Source: Theobroma cacao (lineage: Eukaryota > Streptophyta > Magnoliopsida > Malvales > Malvaceae). From it: a stretch of DNA of 64,000 nt. Numbering within the stretch: the first letter of the stretch is position 1; every line of letters starts with the position of its first letter. Location of the stretch: NCBI RefSeq assembly GCF_000208745.1, contig NC_030851.1, positions 30,352,912 to 30,416,911 on the forward strand. Direction: 5' to 3'. The notes below the pieces were generated by a model. It did no database searches and was not told the DNA's origin. It saw only the letters and a program-made list of their open reading frames with translations. This document shows positions 11,983 to 24,730 of the stretch, piece by piece. A program made the translations under genes and the position numbers.

Positions 11983-11999
11983 TGATGCTGGTATTACAT

Positions 12000-13020
12000 A
12001 CCCTGACTAATTCCTTGCAATCTCCCTTCATATGGGTAATCTCTTCGCATAGGCCTTGGTTAACCACAGTTAAAGCACACATCATATGACTAAGCACATG
12101 GTCCTACATGCGTAGTACCACAACGTGCACAATAAGGACTCCTCTAGCTAATCTATCAACTGTTAAGGCTAATCATTTCATTATCAGTTCCTCTACGATT
12201 ACTTGCTCTAAAAAAATTCCCACGATGAGGTGGACTACTAAATTGGGGATTTCTCCTCGACCCTTGAGACCTAGTTGACATTTGCCCTCTACTCTGCATA
12301 TTCTCTTTTCGACCAGACCTACTTGACCTCCTAAAGGTCGTTTCTCGACCAGTGTGCCTTTGACTAGTATGTCCTTTCACCTTAGTTCGTCTAGGGCTCT
12401 TATGAAGTGCCCTAGCCTCCATACTACGTCCTTCTATTAGTCAGGCACAATCCACAGCATCAGAATACGAATCGAATCTCTGCGGAGCAACCGTTTTAAA
12501 CAAATACTCAAACCACCCAACCACAAACTGATTCACTTTCATTTCTTTTGAAGATATTAAGTATAGGGCTTACTTAGATAATTGCGTAAACTGCACATCA
12601 TACTCAAACATCGTCATCCCGGGCGTCTGTCTCAAAGCCTCCAACTCCTTAGCCTAAGTTGCTTGCACACTCCGAGGCATAAATCTGTCCATAAAAGCTT
12701 TATCAAATTTCTTCCACCCAAGCGGATCGGCATTACTGAATCTACCTTACATATATGACGTAATCCATTTTTGTGCTACATCCTTTAGACGAAAACTAGC
12801 CAATATTACTGACCTCGTGCTCGAAACTCCTAAAGCGTGACAGATCCTTTCCATGGTGTCCAAAATTCTACGTGGGTCTTCTCCCACTGTGAAACTAGTG
12901 AAGGATGGAGGTTTTAGCTTCATAAATGCAGATAATGAAACCGAGTCATCTCTCTCGTCATCATTTGAATCATTCTCATCCTTCTCTTCAGACCTTTCCT
13001 CCTCTATTATATCTGTATTT
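12000..13020 (-). pseudogene. Chromovirus G1 gag with zinc-knuckle remnants
   Basis: Minus-strand translation gives a recognisable plant gypsy gag: ..[18 protein letters not shown].., ..[12 protein letters not shown].., ..[13 protein letters not shown].., ..[15 protein letters not shown].., then a long Arg/Ser/Gln-rich linker (12156-12422). Two Cys motifs end it at about 12010-12150 (..YCARCGTTHVGPC.. and ..CFNCG..). Several in-frame stops interrupt it. No 5' LTR or primer site for this element survives: sequence homologous to other repeats begins at about 13070. Confidence 0.8.
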
Positions 13021-13071
13021 GGATAGTGCTACACAGATCTTGGCTAAAGTTTCAAGCCTATGATATAGGGT

Positions 13072-13171
13072 TTTAGGTTATAACCGAAAATTGAACCTTA
13101 ACCTAAATACAACCCATTTTGCATTAAGGGTGAAATCTCCAAATTTTAATCAAAACCATAACCTTAATAGC
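13072..13171. repeat. Single diverged unit of the 78-bp repeat
   Basis: It carries the same order of words as the array at 525-937 (TTGAACCTTAACC, AAATACAACCCATTTTGCATTAAGGGTGAAATCTCCAAATT type, split here for length). It is wedged between the decayed gag and a truncated Athila LTR. Confidence 0.6.
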
Positions 13172-13543
13172 ATGTTGAAGTGATCTTCATGAAAGTTGTA
13201 GTTTTGTCTCTTAACTTTCCAATGGTCCAAGAATCACATCATTTGGAGTTCTGTAGCGTGAGTTATGGCCAAAACACTGAAGCATATGCAAATAGACTTT
13301 CGAGTCTTTCAACACTTTACTTTTCAAAATTAAGCCTAATTCCTTTAGCTCTTACGAAAAATATAAAAACTAATAAATAACAATCAAATTAAAAGAAATA
13401 ACATAAAATTAAAATAATTCACTTAAAAATAAACTAATTATAAAAGCAACTAAAAATAAGTAAATTATAATTAAAAATTGAAGACTTAGCAAATATTTAA
13501 TAACAAAATTAGACTAAAATAATTCTATAAAATAGAATTATCA
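13172..13543 (-). mobile_element. Truncated 3' LTR of the Athila element
   Basis: It aligns along its whole length with 18721-19085, the start of the full LTR. On the minus strand it begins TGATAATTCTATT at 13543. A decayed purine tract (AAGTTTGTAGGTG, minus strand) precedes it, where intact Athila elements have a G-rich tract. About 1.1 kb of the LTR end is missing at the 13172 breakpoint. Confidence 0.8.
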
Positions 13544-13985
13544 CACCTACAAACTTAAGATTTTGTCTAGTCGTCGAGCAAAAGAAAATCACAAAAAGAA
13601 AACTGAAATAAAAATCCTTGCACGGGAGATAGAAGTACCAAATCATGGTTTCTAAATTTTTCTTCAGAAATTAACTCAAATTTAAGCTAAAAGTAACATA
13701 TAGCTAATCCTTAAAGTCATGCATCAATTCAAGTGAAAATTTATTTTTCGAATGGACTTCCCGTGTGTGTGTGAATGCTCTCTTACAAAGAATATCATGC
13801 AATTCGGATTAGTATTCGGATTAGTTTATGCTAAATCAAAGCATAGATTAGTGCTAGAAACCCATAAGTTTGCTTTTCATCTCTTTCTCCACTAATGTAG
13901 ATTAACACTTATTTAAGGATCAATAGGTCTTTATCAAGCTTGTAATGTAAGGTTAGGGTTTAGGTATGACAAAGGATATTTTTAG
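13544..13985 (-). other. Athila 3' untranslated region
   Basis: Non-coding DNA between the broken RT and the 3' LTR. The minus strand near the LTR reads ..TTTTGCTCGACGACTAGACAAAATCTTAAG.. (shown in full only by position 13545-13585), typical of Athila elements just before the polypurine tract. RNase H, integrase and the env-like region expected between RT and this segment are absent. Confidence 0.65.
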
Positions 13986-15411
13986 GCTCAAATTCGCCCT
14001 AAGTACTTAAATGGCACATCTTTTTCTAATAAATTGCAAATTGGGTTAGAAATTTTGAAAAGTCTTTAATAAATTTTCTATAAAAACCAGCATAACCAAG
14101 AAAACTTTTAATACCTTTGACATTTGTTGGAGGTGGTAATTTCTCAATTGCTTCAAATTTTGCTTTATTTACCTCAATGCCGTTACTAGAGATATAGTGC
14201 CCAAGAACAATACCTTCTCGCACCATGAAGTGACATTTCTCTTAGTTGAGACCAAATTTGTTTCTTCACGTCTCTTGAGTACCCTAGCAAGATTTAAGAG
14301 ACAATCATCAAAATTTTTTTCGAAGACAGAAAAATCATCTATAAATACCTCCAAATATTTCTCCACCATGTTTGTGTATATGGCCATCATACATCTGAAA
14401 GTTGGTAGGTGCATTACATAATCCAAATGACATTCTTCTAAAAGAAAAAGTGTCATAAGGACATGTAAATGTAGTCTTTTCTTGATCTTCAGGAGTAATA
14501 GCAATTTGGTTATAACTAGAATAACCATCTAGAAAGTAATAATATTCCTTACCAGCAAAGCCATCCAACATTTGATTAATGAATGGAAGAGGGAAGTGAT
14601 CTTTCTTTATAGCTTTGTTGAGCTTGCCGTAGTCCATGCACACTCTCCATCCAGTCACAGTTCTTGTTGGAATGAGCTCATTATTGTCATTGGCAACCAT
14701 AGTCATTCCTCCTTTCTTAGGAACACATTGAACTAGACTTATCCATGAGCTATCAGAGATAGGATAAATTATTCCAGCATCTAACCTTTTGATGATTTCT
14801 TTCTTGACTACTTCTTTCGTGATGGGATTCAATCTTCTTTGCTGTTCAATTATGGCTTTGTGATTTTCCTCAAGGAGAATTTTGTGCATGCAAACAGAAG
14901 GGCTAATTCCCTTAATATCAGCTATGGTCCACCTTATTGCTTTCTTGAATTCTCTAAGTGTCCTCAATAACTTCTTCTCTTGCATGTTAGTAAGAGAGGT
15001 AGAAATAATAACTAGAAGAGTAGAAGATTTTTCAAGAAAAGCATACCTCAAGTGTGCAGGTAGAGGTTTGAGTTCCAAAGTAGGTGGTTCCTCAATGGAG
15101 GGCTTAGAAGCTAGCATCAAAGAAGCTGAAACATATAAAGACTCATATTGATTATTAGTTCTAAGTCTGGAGTGAACATTTAATAAATTTGAATATTCAA
15201 TAAATTCATCATCATCCCTGTCAGAATTAGCAACAAAACATGCTTCAAGAGGATCATTGGGATTTTCTTCTGAGAAAACATATTGTGTAAAGTTATTTAC
15301 CACACCCACAGAAAAGCAGTCTTCAGATGTCACAGGCAATTTTAAAGCTTTGAAAATATTAAATGTTACTTGTTGGTCTTGAACTCTCAAAGTCACCTTT
15401 TTCAACATCAA
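13986..15411 (-). pseudogene. Athila reverse transcriptase, frameshifted and truncated
   Basis: This is an Athila-type (Ty3/gypsy) RT. The frame at 14335-15411 has an N-terminal linker, then ..LNPITKEVVKKEIIKRLDAGIIYPI.. (15-residue core), ..SSWISLVQCVPKKGG.., ..GWRVCMDYGKLNKA.., ..SSYNQIAI.. and ..FGLCNAPTNFQ... The catalytic block continues in another frame (..EVFIDDFSVFEKNFDD.., 14169-14400) and a third (..KLPPPTNVKG.. and ..GYAGFYRKFIKDFSKF.., 14026-14226). Coding stops near 13990 at the position of ..CNLLEKDVPF... Everything downstream (RNase H, integrase) has been deleted. Confidence 0.88.
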
Positions 15412-15622
15412 TCAAAGCTCTAGCAGTTGCTAAGGATGGCCTCCCAAGGATGATTGAAATTTACCTATCTTCTTCCATGTCAAGAATTATAAAATCAACT
15501 GAAAAAATAAATTTATCTACCTTGACAAGAACATCTTCAATAATTCCCCTTAGGTACACATAAAAACGATTAGCCAGTTGCAAAGTAACAGAAATGGATT
15601 TGCATTCCCCCAAACCAAGTAT

Positions 15623-16551
15623 CTAAAAAATTGACCAGGGCATTATATTGAGACTTGCATCTAAATCACTTAAAGATTTTGCAAAAAATAAATTACCAAT
15701 AGTGCAAGGGATTATGAAACTACTTGGATTTTTGAGTTTTGGTAACAGTTTATTTTGGAGAATTGCACTACATTCTTTTATGAGGGAGACAGTTTCAAAC
15801 TCACCTGGCTTTCTCTTTTTGGAGAGGATGTCTTTCAAAAACTTGGCATAGTTAGGCATTTGTTCCAAAGTTTCAGCAAAAGGAATATTTATGTGTAATT
15901 TCTTGAAGACATTAATGAACTTCTGAAATTGCTTTTCAAGCTTTTGCCTTTGAAGCCTTTGGGGAAAAGGTGGTGGAGGATAGATGACTTGAGAAGTTCT
16001 TTGATTTTCAGCCTTGTCATCTTCTTTATGTTCAACTTCACTCTTTTGCTCACACATTCTTTCCTTATCAATATGTTCATTCTCAAATTCAACTGCTTTT
16101 TCATTCACCCCTTCAATCTCTTTTCCACTCCTTAAAGTGATTGCTTGGCATTGTTCCTCACCTTTAGGATTGATTTGTGTGTCACTGGGTAAGGAACCTT
16201 GAGGTCTATTGTTAATGGAGTTTGCAAGCTGTCTCACTTGGGTCTCAAGATTTCTCAAGAAGGCTCTTTGACTTTGAATTATAGCATCAGTTATATATAT
16301 ATATTGCAAGAGAAGTTCTTTCAATTAGGACTTATTTTCAGGAATTTGTGGTCTAGCTTGTTGTTGAAAACCAGGAGGCATGATGGGTTTTGGATTGGAA
16401 GGCCCTGCATTGTTATTCCCTGAAAAGTTACGGTGGTTTCTCTAACTAGGAATATAAGTATTAGAATTTGGGTTATTTTGCTGTTTATTGAAGTTCCCCA
16501 CAAATTGGACTGATTTAGAATTGTATGGACATTGAAAATTTGAATGGCCAT
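15623..16551 (-). pseudogene. Athila gag C-terminal part and protease region
   Basis: The minus-strand frame 15623-16324 runs from a Gln-rich coiled segment (..LRNLETQVRQLANSIN..) through ..ITLRSGKEI.., a Pro-rich ..IYPPPPFPQRLQ.., ..INIPFAETLEQMPNYAKF.. to a protease-like end (..SLSDLDASLNIMP..). Athila proteases carry an L-C-D-L-G-A-S motif here, so Cys and Gly are changed. The preceding frame (16321-16551) holds the zinc-knuckle neighbourhood (..CPYNSKSVQF.., reading across 16480-16560). Order and content fit a single gag-pol gene broken by indels. Confidence 0.8.
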
Positions 16552-16559
16552 TTTTGCAC

Positions 16560-17503
16560 ATTTTACAAACTACACATGAATTTTGAGCTGCATGAACTCC
16601 CAATGTGTTAAACTTTTAGGACAGTGCAACCACTTGAGAAGTTAAGGTGCTAAGTGCATCAATTTCATAAGTTTCAACAGCTTTTCTCGAACCGGACCCT
16701 TATGGAGGCCACTGATAATTATTTGAGGCCATTTCTTCCAACAAATTATAAGCATCTGAAACATTCTTACTCATTAATGCCCCACCAGCAACAACATCAA
16801 TTGTGCTTTTTATTGCTCTAACCAACCCATTGTAGAATGTCTGAACTTGCAACCAATCAGGAATCCCATGATGTGGACATTTTCTTAGTAGTTCTTTAAA
16901 CCTTTCCCAAGCTTCATACAAGAACTCACCATCAAATTGTGTGAATGAGGTGATATCGTTCCTCAGCTTTGTAGTCTTGGTAAACAGAAAAAATTTTGTT
17001 AGAAACTTTTGTGCCAAGTCTTCCCATGTAGTGATAGACCCATTGGGTAGTGAATTAAGCCAGCTTTTTGCTTTATCCTTTAGAGAAAATGAAAATAGTC
17101 TCAATCTAATAGTATAATCAGTTACTCCATTGTATTTAAAAGCATCACAAATCTCCAGAAAATTTACCAAATGAGAATTAGGATCATCACTGGGTAACCC
17201 ACCAAACTGGACTGAATACTGAATCAGCTGAATGTAAGCTAGTTTAATTTTGAAGTTATTTGCATTGATGGAAGGTCTCTTAATGCTTTGGTGCAAACCT
17301 TGCAAAAAAGGAACAGCATAATCCCGCAGTGCTCTATTTGCTTCGGGAACTAGATTAATGGCATTATTGCCATTGTTATTATTATCCTCAACCATTGTTT
17401 GATTTAAAGCTACAACTTGCAAATTCTCCCTTCGACGTCTTGTGAAAGTTCTTTCTATCTCAGGATCAAAAGGAACAAGATTCAAGTTGTTTCTTCTTTG
17501 CAT
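16560..17503 (-). pseudogene. Athila gag, N-terminal and core domain
   Basis: The frame is open from about 17530 to 16700 and then carries stops. The first ATG is at 17503 (MQRRNNLNLVPFDPEIERT..). The core retrotransposon gag domain is clear: ..LVNFLEICDAFKYNGV.., ..IRLRLFSFSLKDKAKSWLNS.., ..TTWEDLAQKFLTKFF.. and ..WERFKELLRKCPHHGIP... Gag would form the particle that packages element RNA. It lies about 120 bp from the primer-binding site, as expected for a first gene. This piece is the least damaged part of the element. Confidence 0.88.
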
Positions 17504-17619
17504 ATAATGACCAAAGATATCTGCAAGCAAACAAAATCTAATATTAAAACAAGAAAAATAAAATTTAAAGTAAGACTAAATTGCTTGGTATTAGTATTAG
17601 TATAAATTCTAAAAACAAT

Positions 17620-17637
17620 TCCTCGGCAATGGCGCCA
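17620..17637 (-). promoter_or_regulatory. Athila primer-binding site (tRNA-Asp type)
   Basis: The minus strand reads TGGCGCCATTGCCGAGGA, two changes from the tRNA-Asp-complementary site TGGCGCCGTTGCCGGGGA that is typical of Athila. It lies six bases after the LTR terminus, which fixes the LTR edge and element orientation. Confidence 0.88.
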
Positions 17638-17643
17638 AAAACT

Positions 17644-19085
17644 TGTCAGTTAAAATTCTACACAAGTATACGTATCGAATAGATAGTATATAAGTAAAAA
17701 AAGTATCGATCCCATAGAGAATTGATCTAAAATTTTATTAAGTACTAAAATTAGAACAATTTAATCTTATCCAAACAATCAATATCAAATAACTAAATCA
17801 ACTAACTAAAAATACTTAACCAAAATTTAAATTACAAAAAATCAAAATAATAATAACTTGAGTTAGTATCAAATCAAACAAGCCTAAGATTACAATATCC
17901 CTCACACTTCATCTAAATCTTACTTTTTTTCCTTAACTTATTTCAATGGGTTTAATTGCTAACCTAGAGTCTTAAATTATTTATAAGGGTCTCCCGACTC
18001 ATCTTATAAAAATATCTATTTTAACCAAAATACTATACCCCTATGTGAATTGAAATTAAAACAGATTCATTAAGTTTAAGCTCTAATCTGGCAATATATG
18101 GCCTATAGGTATATCCCTATCCTATACGCAAATCAATTAATATGATCATATGCTATCCCAATTTTAGTATACACTAAACTCCCTTTTTCAAGTTTGTTTA
18201 GGTTCCTAAATCAATTTAATTAGTGGTCAAACAATTAAAAGCATTAAGAACAAATTGGAATAAACAATTCAAATCCCATTGAAAATAAGTAAGAAAGAAA
18301 TTAAAAATTTAGATTACATTTGAATTCAATTGCAATCCTAGAAAAAAAAAAATTAACTACTCATGATTGCAAAGACAAATAACATTATAATAATTGCAAC
18401 CATTGAGAGTAATAAGAAAAATAAAAGCCAAGGAAGAAAACAAAACAAATATTTGCCGCTTTGCTCTTCAAGTTTTAACTTCAACTTCTAGCTTCTTGAG
18501 TCTCCCAAAGTTGTCTACCCTAACCTTTTTAAAAATATCTTATTTATACTAATAAACTTAACCTATAGTTTTCTAAGTTGACCTATGATTTAATTGGGCT
18601 TAAAAGTGTGACGAGAGGCCCAAAAAATCAATTGTTAGTCTTTAAAAATTTTTATTTCTGGCACAGTACGTTTAGTCATTTTTTGACGCAATTTTCTCTA
18701 TCTTTGAGGCAAAATCGGGTAAAGTGATCTTCATAAAAGTTGTAGCTCTAGCTCTTAACTTTCCAATGGTCTAAGAATCGCATCATTTAGAGTTCTGTAG
18801 TGCGAGTTATGGTCAAAATATTGAAACATATGCAAATAGACTTCGGGGTTCTTCAACACCTTACTTTTCAAAATTAAGCTTAATTCCTTTAACTCTTATG
18901 AAAAATATAAAAACTAATAAATAACAATCAAATTAAAAGAAATAACATAAAATTTAAATAACTCACTTAAAAATAAGCTAATTATGAAAACAACTAAAAA
19001 TAAGTAAATTATAATTGAAAATTGAAGACTTAGCTAACATTTAATAACAAAATTGGACTAAAATAATTATATAGAATAGAATTAT
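17644..19085 (-). mobile_element. 5' LTR of the Athila element
   Basis: About 1.44 kb, read on the minus strand from 19085 (..ATAATTCTATT..) to ..CTGACA at 17644, followed by the primer site. Its first 365 bp match the truncated 3' LTR at 13172-13543. Its 3' half matches a solo fragment at 37284-38335. The whole Athila unit is therefore 13172-19085, 5.9 kb, on the minus strand. Confidence 0.82.
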
Positions 19086-19635
19086 TTGACGGATAAATAA
19101 TCAGTGAACAAATTTGGAAGCTTAAAACACACTAACCTTAAATGATTGGTGGTTGGAGAGGATGAAAAGGCACAAAGGGAGTTTATAATGGTCATTGATT
19201 CATGAATTTGCTTCCAAATGATGCAATTAAGGGTTATTTATGTGATGGGCATTTTAGTCATTTAATAAAATTCTTTAAAGGCATTTGAGATTTTGGGACA
19301 GAGTATCCATTTCCAATACTAATGGAATAAGAGTCAATTAAGGTTAAAATCTAAAAAGTAGGAGTATTTTAATTTTAAAATAAATATGTTATTATTCATT
19401 ATGACATGTCAACACGTCACTTCAACGTTATGTGGCATAAAATGACAAGTGATATTTTGAATAAATCTATTACTGGTTCTAAAAGCTTATTTGACTCAAC
19501 ATAAAAAATATAAAAACTTATTTGGTTCAAAATAAAAGTATAATGGCTTGATTGAACGTAATAAAAGAATAAAAGTTTTTTTAAAAATTTTCTTGAAAAA
19601 TTTAGAGATTTTTGTTAAGATATTATGACTTTCAA
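19086..19635. other. AT-rich intergenic sequence
   Basis: No supported gene or repeat is visible between the Athila LTR and the next repeat fragment. Confidence 0.4.
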
Positions 19636-19770
19636 GTATCTTTATATTTCAATATGTGAAACCAATTGCTTATTTCATAAGTAAGAAATAAAATATGTGC
19701 TAGTATCTTGACTTTTATCAATGTCTTGACTTGATAAAACAATTACTAAGAACAAATTAAATAGCTTTTA
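19636..19770 (-). repeat. Fragment of copia-type LTR family R
   Basis: It matches 24390-24520 in the same orientation (words AAGTAAGAAA-ATAA-ATGTGC, ATGTCTTGACTTGATAA). It is a short relic of the LTR family seen more fully at 23130-24730 and 55030-56686. Confidence 0.5.
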
Positions 19771-22700
19771 AAATGAGCATATATAATCGTAACAACTTTT
19801 TGTTAATTGAATCATATTTAAAACATTTTCATTTAATATTTGCAAACAAACATTTGGGTTTGAGTTATACATATAATTTATTTTGTTTTGGACTTCTTCC
19901 AACCGGCTTTTGGGTGGCATGATAAAGAATGTGAATTGTTGATCTGTTGGCAACAGTAATGATGGTATTTGGTGGGGCCAATTGTGCTTAAATTATCTCG
20001 TGCTGGAGTTATCTTGGAATATGATGTGTCACATTCCATGGACCAACCATTTTGGAGTCTCGGTTAGCGCTATGCACGTTCCCAAAGCTGATCAGACAAA
20101 TTGAGTAATTTTTCATCCTAGAGAACCAAAACTTATATTAGGACAAATTGGTTTATTAAATCGTTCATTATACATTAAGTACCAATGATTTTGAGAAAAG
20201 AAAAAACAATTGTTCCAAATTTATTATTTATCTTTAAATGGATACAGTTTTATCATTGTAATTTTTAATTTTGCTCACAATTGATTCAAAAAAGTAATCA
20301 TAAAAATATTTTGTCAGAAAAGAAAGGAATATTTATTGAAATATTACTAAATTTTTTTACATTTTTAATTAAATTGAAAAGTAATTTGATAATATTGTAT
20401 TCATTTAAAAACTAGAGGAGTACTAGCGCTCCATAGCGGGTTTGCAAAAGTTTATAAATTATTTAGATGTTAAAAATTATGAATCGTTGATAAAGAATTG
20501 TAAACATTATTATTGACATAATCTTATTAATTAATATTTGACATATGTACAATTTGTCAATAAATGTAAAAAACCTATCATAATATGTACAATAATTGTG
20601 CTCTGTTCATCATTGTGCAAGATGTTGTTCGAAAAAAAAAAAATAATCCTATCAACTAATATTCGACATATCTACAAATAACATTTGTTACAAAATGTAT
20701 AAAATTGTTACTAAATGTAAAAAATTGTTTGAAAAACAAGAAAAAGGTACTGTCCATGCATCAATGAGGCATGAGTTCAAGAGGTGCATGGTTCCCTTAA
20801 GTGCCCTATTCAATACAGGGTTTAGAGATTTCCAAAACTACTGTAGAAATCTTAACAACCTACATAGAGAGTAGCAGAGAGAATTATTAAGAGTTTCTTT
20901 TCTTTTTTTAACTTGCACAAAGGGTGTGACTATTTGCTTTCTACACTTGTCTTATTCTTTTTTTTTTTTTTGCTTATGTTCCTTGAGCAAAGATCTGATA
21001 TAGCATTTAACAATTTATTACTCTTTTGTTTTCATTATCATAAAATCCTAAGATCTAAACTTAATATATTCTCAGTAGAACTTTTGACCTCTAATCATCC
21101 TTCAAACCTTAAGCCACCAAATATGTAAAAAAGCTACTACTTAAGTAAGATCCTGCATTAAGAAAACCACTTTTTTCCCATATCATTTCATCTAATTCCA
21201 CTGAAATGGAGAAGCGTGAGCACAGAGGATCTTATAAAAAAATTACACAACATTGAGTTAGCATAGGAAATGTTGTAAAACTTGGGTCGGGGGAGCCAAG
21301 GTTCCAAATTTAGCAATTTCCAACAGAGCCAATGCAAATTTAGCATGATTACACCAAATGTGGTGTGAGTCAATTAATCAAAACAAAAAAAAAATGGTTC
21401 CAAGTGGTCTTTTGCAAATTAAGCCATTTGATTATGAAGCAACTAGGAAACATGTTAGTTATATATTAACAATGAGGATGATCATGCTAGACTCTTACAT
21501 TTAGCACACGCCCCACTCAAGTTGTTGAGCAACAGCTTCAAATGCAATAACATTTTGCATAGAATGCCTAATGATGTTAACAATTGAACCAAGATTTCAC
21601 TCTAGATATGGGTGTTTAGATTAATGAATGTAACTTGCTAGTGATTATAGGCATTTGCTTAGCTTTTACCAGTGAAAAAAAACAATAAGTACTATTAAAA
21701 GCAAGAACACAGTGGAAATTGATGAAAACTTGAAAAGTTCCTACAGATTTCAAGAAGTTTTTTGTTCAGCAATACGTAACCAATACTTTCATCTTTTGCA
21801 CAAGCAATAATATCTTGCCATTCACAAAGCACTTGTAAGCCATTTAAGTGAGAAATATAAGCCTAAAAAAAGACACCACATTCATCTATTTTTAGTAGTG
21901 AGCCTTCCTTCATATCAAGTACGTGTACTTGAATTAAAATTAGACAATTCTTATGACTTACCAACCAATCCATATATTATTTAAAAGCATATGAAACAAC
22001 AAAAACTTATTGCAACGATGGCTAGTTGCTTAGCATTGAAACAACCCCTTGCAACCTATATCAAATAGCAGAATAAATGCCATTACTTAGTTTGAATTTA
22101 CATAAGACATTTAAAATTTCATATAACAATGTAGTGTACTAGCTGAGCAAGTAATAAACCCGTATATGTGGAGATATGAATTCTTTGTCAACAACTCTTT
22201 CTCATAAAGTTGCAAGCATACCTGAACTTCGCTTGTAGACTTGTTAGCAAGAAAATCTTTGATAGTAAGATAACAGTCAACAATATCTACTAGAAAGCAA
22301 AGTGGTACAAATTCATACATCATGTTAATTTATTTTGAAAGGAAAAGACCCAAAGAGCAAAAGTAGCCAATTCCGGAAAAAGTTCAAAAAAATTACATGT
22401 ACCTTGTAATCATTTTTGTCAAGGAAACCTAAGCATGATAGCACATGAGCATTTAGCTCATTGGTTGATGCATGATCTCCCTGTTTAAAGAGTAAAGTTC
22501 GATTCCCACTTCCCTCAAATCCAAAAAAAAAAAACTAACACATGGTAGTCCTTGATCTAGTACACCATCCACCATCCATATTACTTATCTCTTGAACTAA
22601 TAACATAGTGGTAGATAGGATAAACACCATAAAGACTGAAAAAGCTATGTTGGTGGTGGTGATCAAATAAATCTTAACAGAAGCAATGCCTCTTTTATTT

Positions 22701-23129
22701 TATTCCTAATTAGATTGTTTATTAATTATTATTATTGAAGGGAGAAGTAATTATACATTTAAAATAACAAAGTAAAAATAAAGAAAACTGAAACCAAAAT
22801 TTTTATGAAAATGAAAATTTGAAAGCAGGAATCTGACCACAAGATCTTCTACACTAAGGTTTCGATACAATAGCAAATAGTAATGTATGACTTCAACCAT
22901 TCACCCTCGAACTTGATTAGATTTGACTTAACCTAGCAATGTGTAAGGGAAAAGTTCTTGATGTTTTAATGAACTAGCCTGAAAGGAGTATTCAGGTTAC
23001 ATATCTTCAAATGGTCATGGAGAAAAAACTCATATGAGGAAAATGAAAGAAAACGGCATGAGAGTGTAATTGAATCACACACATGAAGCGAAATAAATGT
23101 ATTGATATAAAATGAAACAAAATAGCAAT
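19771..23129. other. Intergenic AT-rich DNA without a supported gene
   Basis: Small ORFs here are AT-driven and show no familiar motif. A short degenerate direct duplication occurs at about 20517-20580 and 20642-20735 (TAAT-TTTGACATAT-TACAA.., ..AATGTAAAAAA..). Homopolymer T/A runs flank it. Nothing else is recognisable. Confidence 0.4.
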
Positions 23130-24730
23130 ATCTTATGCCTTATCCCATGGATCTCCTTGGTGTTTTAGCACAATAAAAAAAATTATTTTGGAAAATAAGA
23201 TTACCTAGCTAAGTGATGTGGTGATCATAATGGCAACCCTTTTTCTTTCTTTGAACCCATGGCACACCATAAGAAAGGAGGAGAACTCGAGCCACTCAAT
23301 TGCTTAGCCTCTAATAGTTGCACACACGGTTACAACGGATCTTTCTTAAGGAAGGAGTTTTTCAACCACGTTAATGTGCTAGCAATGTGGACAACCAATT
23401 GTCCTTTTCACTCTTGGTTGAATCTAAGTAGAAGAGTGCTTCTCCAAAATTTTCCTCTCAAAGGGCGACTAAAGTGAATTAGGTTTTAGTGTCTGTTCAA
23501 CACTTGTGTGAAGAATGGTTGAAAAGTGAGTTATATATAAAGGTTAAAACTAACCTTGGTTTTTGTTAAAGGCCTCAATATTATAACTTTTTATAATATT
23601 AACCCCATGCTTAATTAAACTAATTTTAATTAAGTCCTTAGAGGTTAAAACTTAGTGTATGGTTTAAGCCCAACTTAAATCATCACACTCCCAATTTAAT
23701 CCTTATTGCAATTTATTGCATGTGACCCATTAAGTTTTTAATATGTTGGCAATAACATTCAATTATAATCTAAGTGACCTTAAGATCACTATTTGAATAC
23801 TTTAGACTATGAGCAGTATCTAGCAATATATCATGACCATCCAATTATTAGGAAAGTTAAAAGATTCTTTGATAACCTTGTAGTATATAGTCTATTAGTG
23901 TAATGCATTCCTTTATCACATATATCCCAAAAAGAATGAGAGTATGGTACAATGTCTACTTTCATATCCTTTTATGTAAGTTATTTTAGATTTCACCACT
24001 AGTTTTATTTGAGACTTAGGAAACTCCTCTCCTAATCTCCAAGTCACTTTGATTAAGGACTTTATATGGCTAGTTTGAACAAAGAACAAGTAAGATATGT
24101 CTTTTAAATCACTTGGGGTGATAATTTTTCTCTTTACCACTCATTTGTCTTCTTTTGCTTCATGTTATACCGAACATTCATCTGTTTTAGGCATCCTTGG
24201 TTAGGACCCGGAAAGATGAAGTCAAAGTATAGCACTCCACACATAAGACAACTTGGTGTATTAAGTTTATGGAGTATTTACATGACTAACACATGAGAAA
24301 TGTTCCATATACATTAGATTGAGTTACCAAATGGACTTCTCGTGGCAGGTCATGTTTAATGAACTTACATCTTATACAAGTACACATGTGTTAGTATCAA
24401 GTTTCATTATACTTTAACCTATGAGATTAGTTGCATACTTCACAAGTAAGAAACATAACATGTGCCAACTTTTGAGCTTCAATGCCTTGTCTTGATAATA
24501 TAATGGCCAAGAAGTATTTTGGAACAGTGTTTTGATGCATAAGGATTTCACAATTATAACTCACTTATAATTCCTTTGCGAGGCACGTTTGTTCCAAAAG
24601 TTTTATATTCATAAGTTAAAGTAACCAATTACAAGGTAACTTATGGATAAAGAAATATCTTTTATTACATTATAATAAGTGTCATAATACATTAATTAAC
24701 AAAAAATACCCACCATAATCTATGTAATTG
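23130..24730 (-). mobile_element. Degenerate solo LTR, copia-type family R, minus orientation
   Basis: Its reverse complement parallels 55030-56400: CAAGTTG-CTTATGT-TGG..TATACTTTGA, ATCCTAA-CAA-GATGC, GATTATAATTG-AT-TTATTGCCAA-AT and AGGACTTAATT blocks occur in the same order. The copy at 55030 follows a copia RNase H tail, which assigns the family. Ends are approximate. The 72-codon ORF at 23259-23477 lies inside it and has no support as a gene. Confidence 0.55.

Noticed and set aside
23259..23477. 72-codon ORF as a small gene
   Set aside because: It lies within a degenerate LTR repeat, has no motif, and shows no promoter or splice context.
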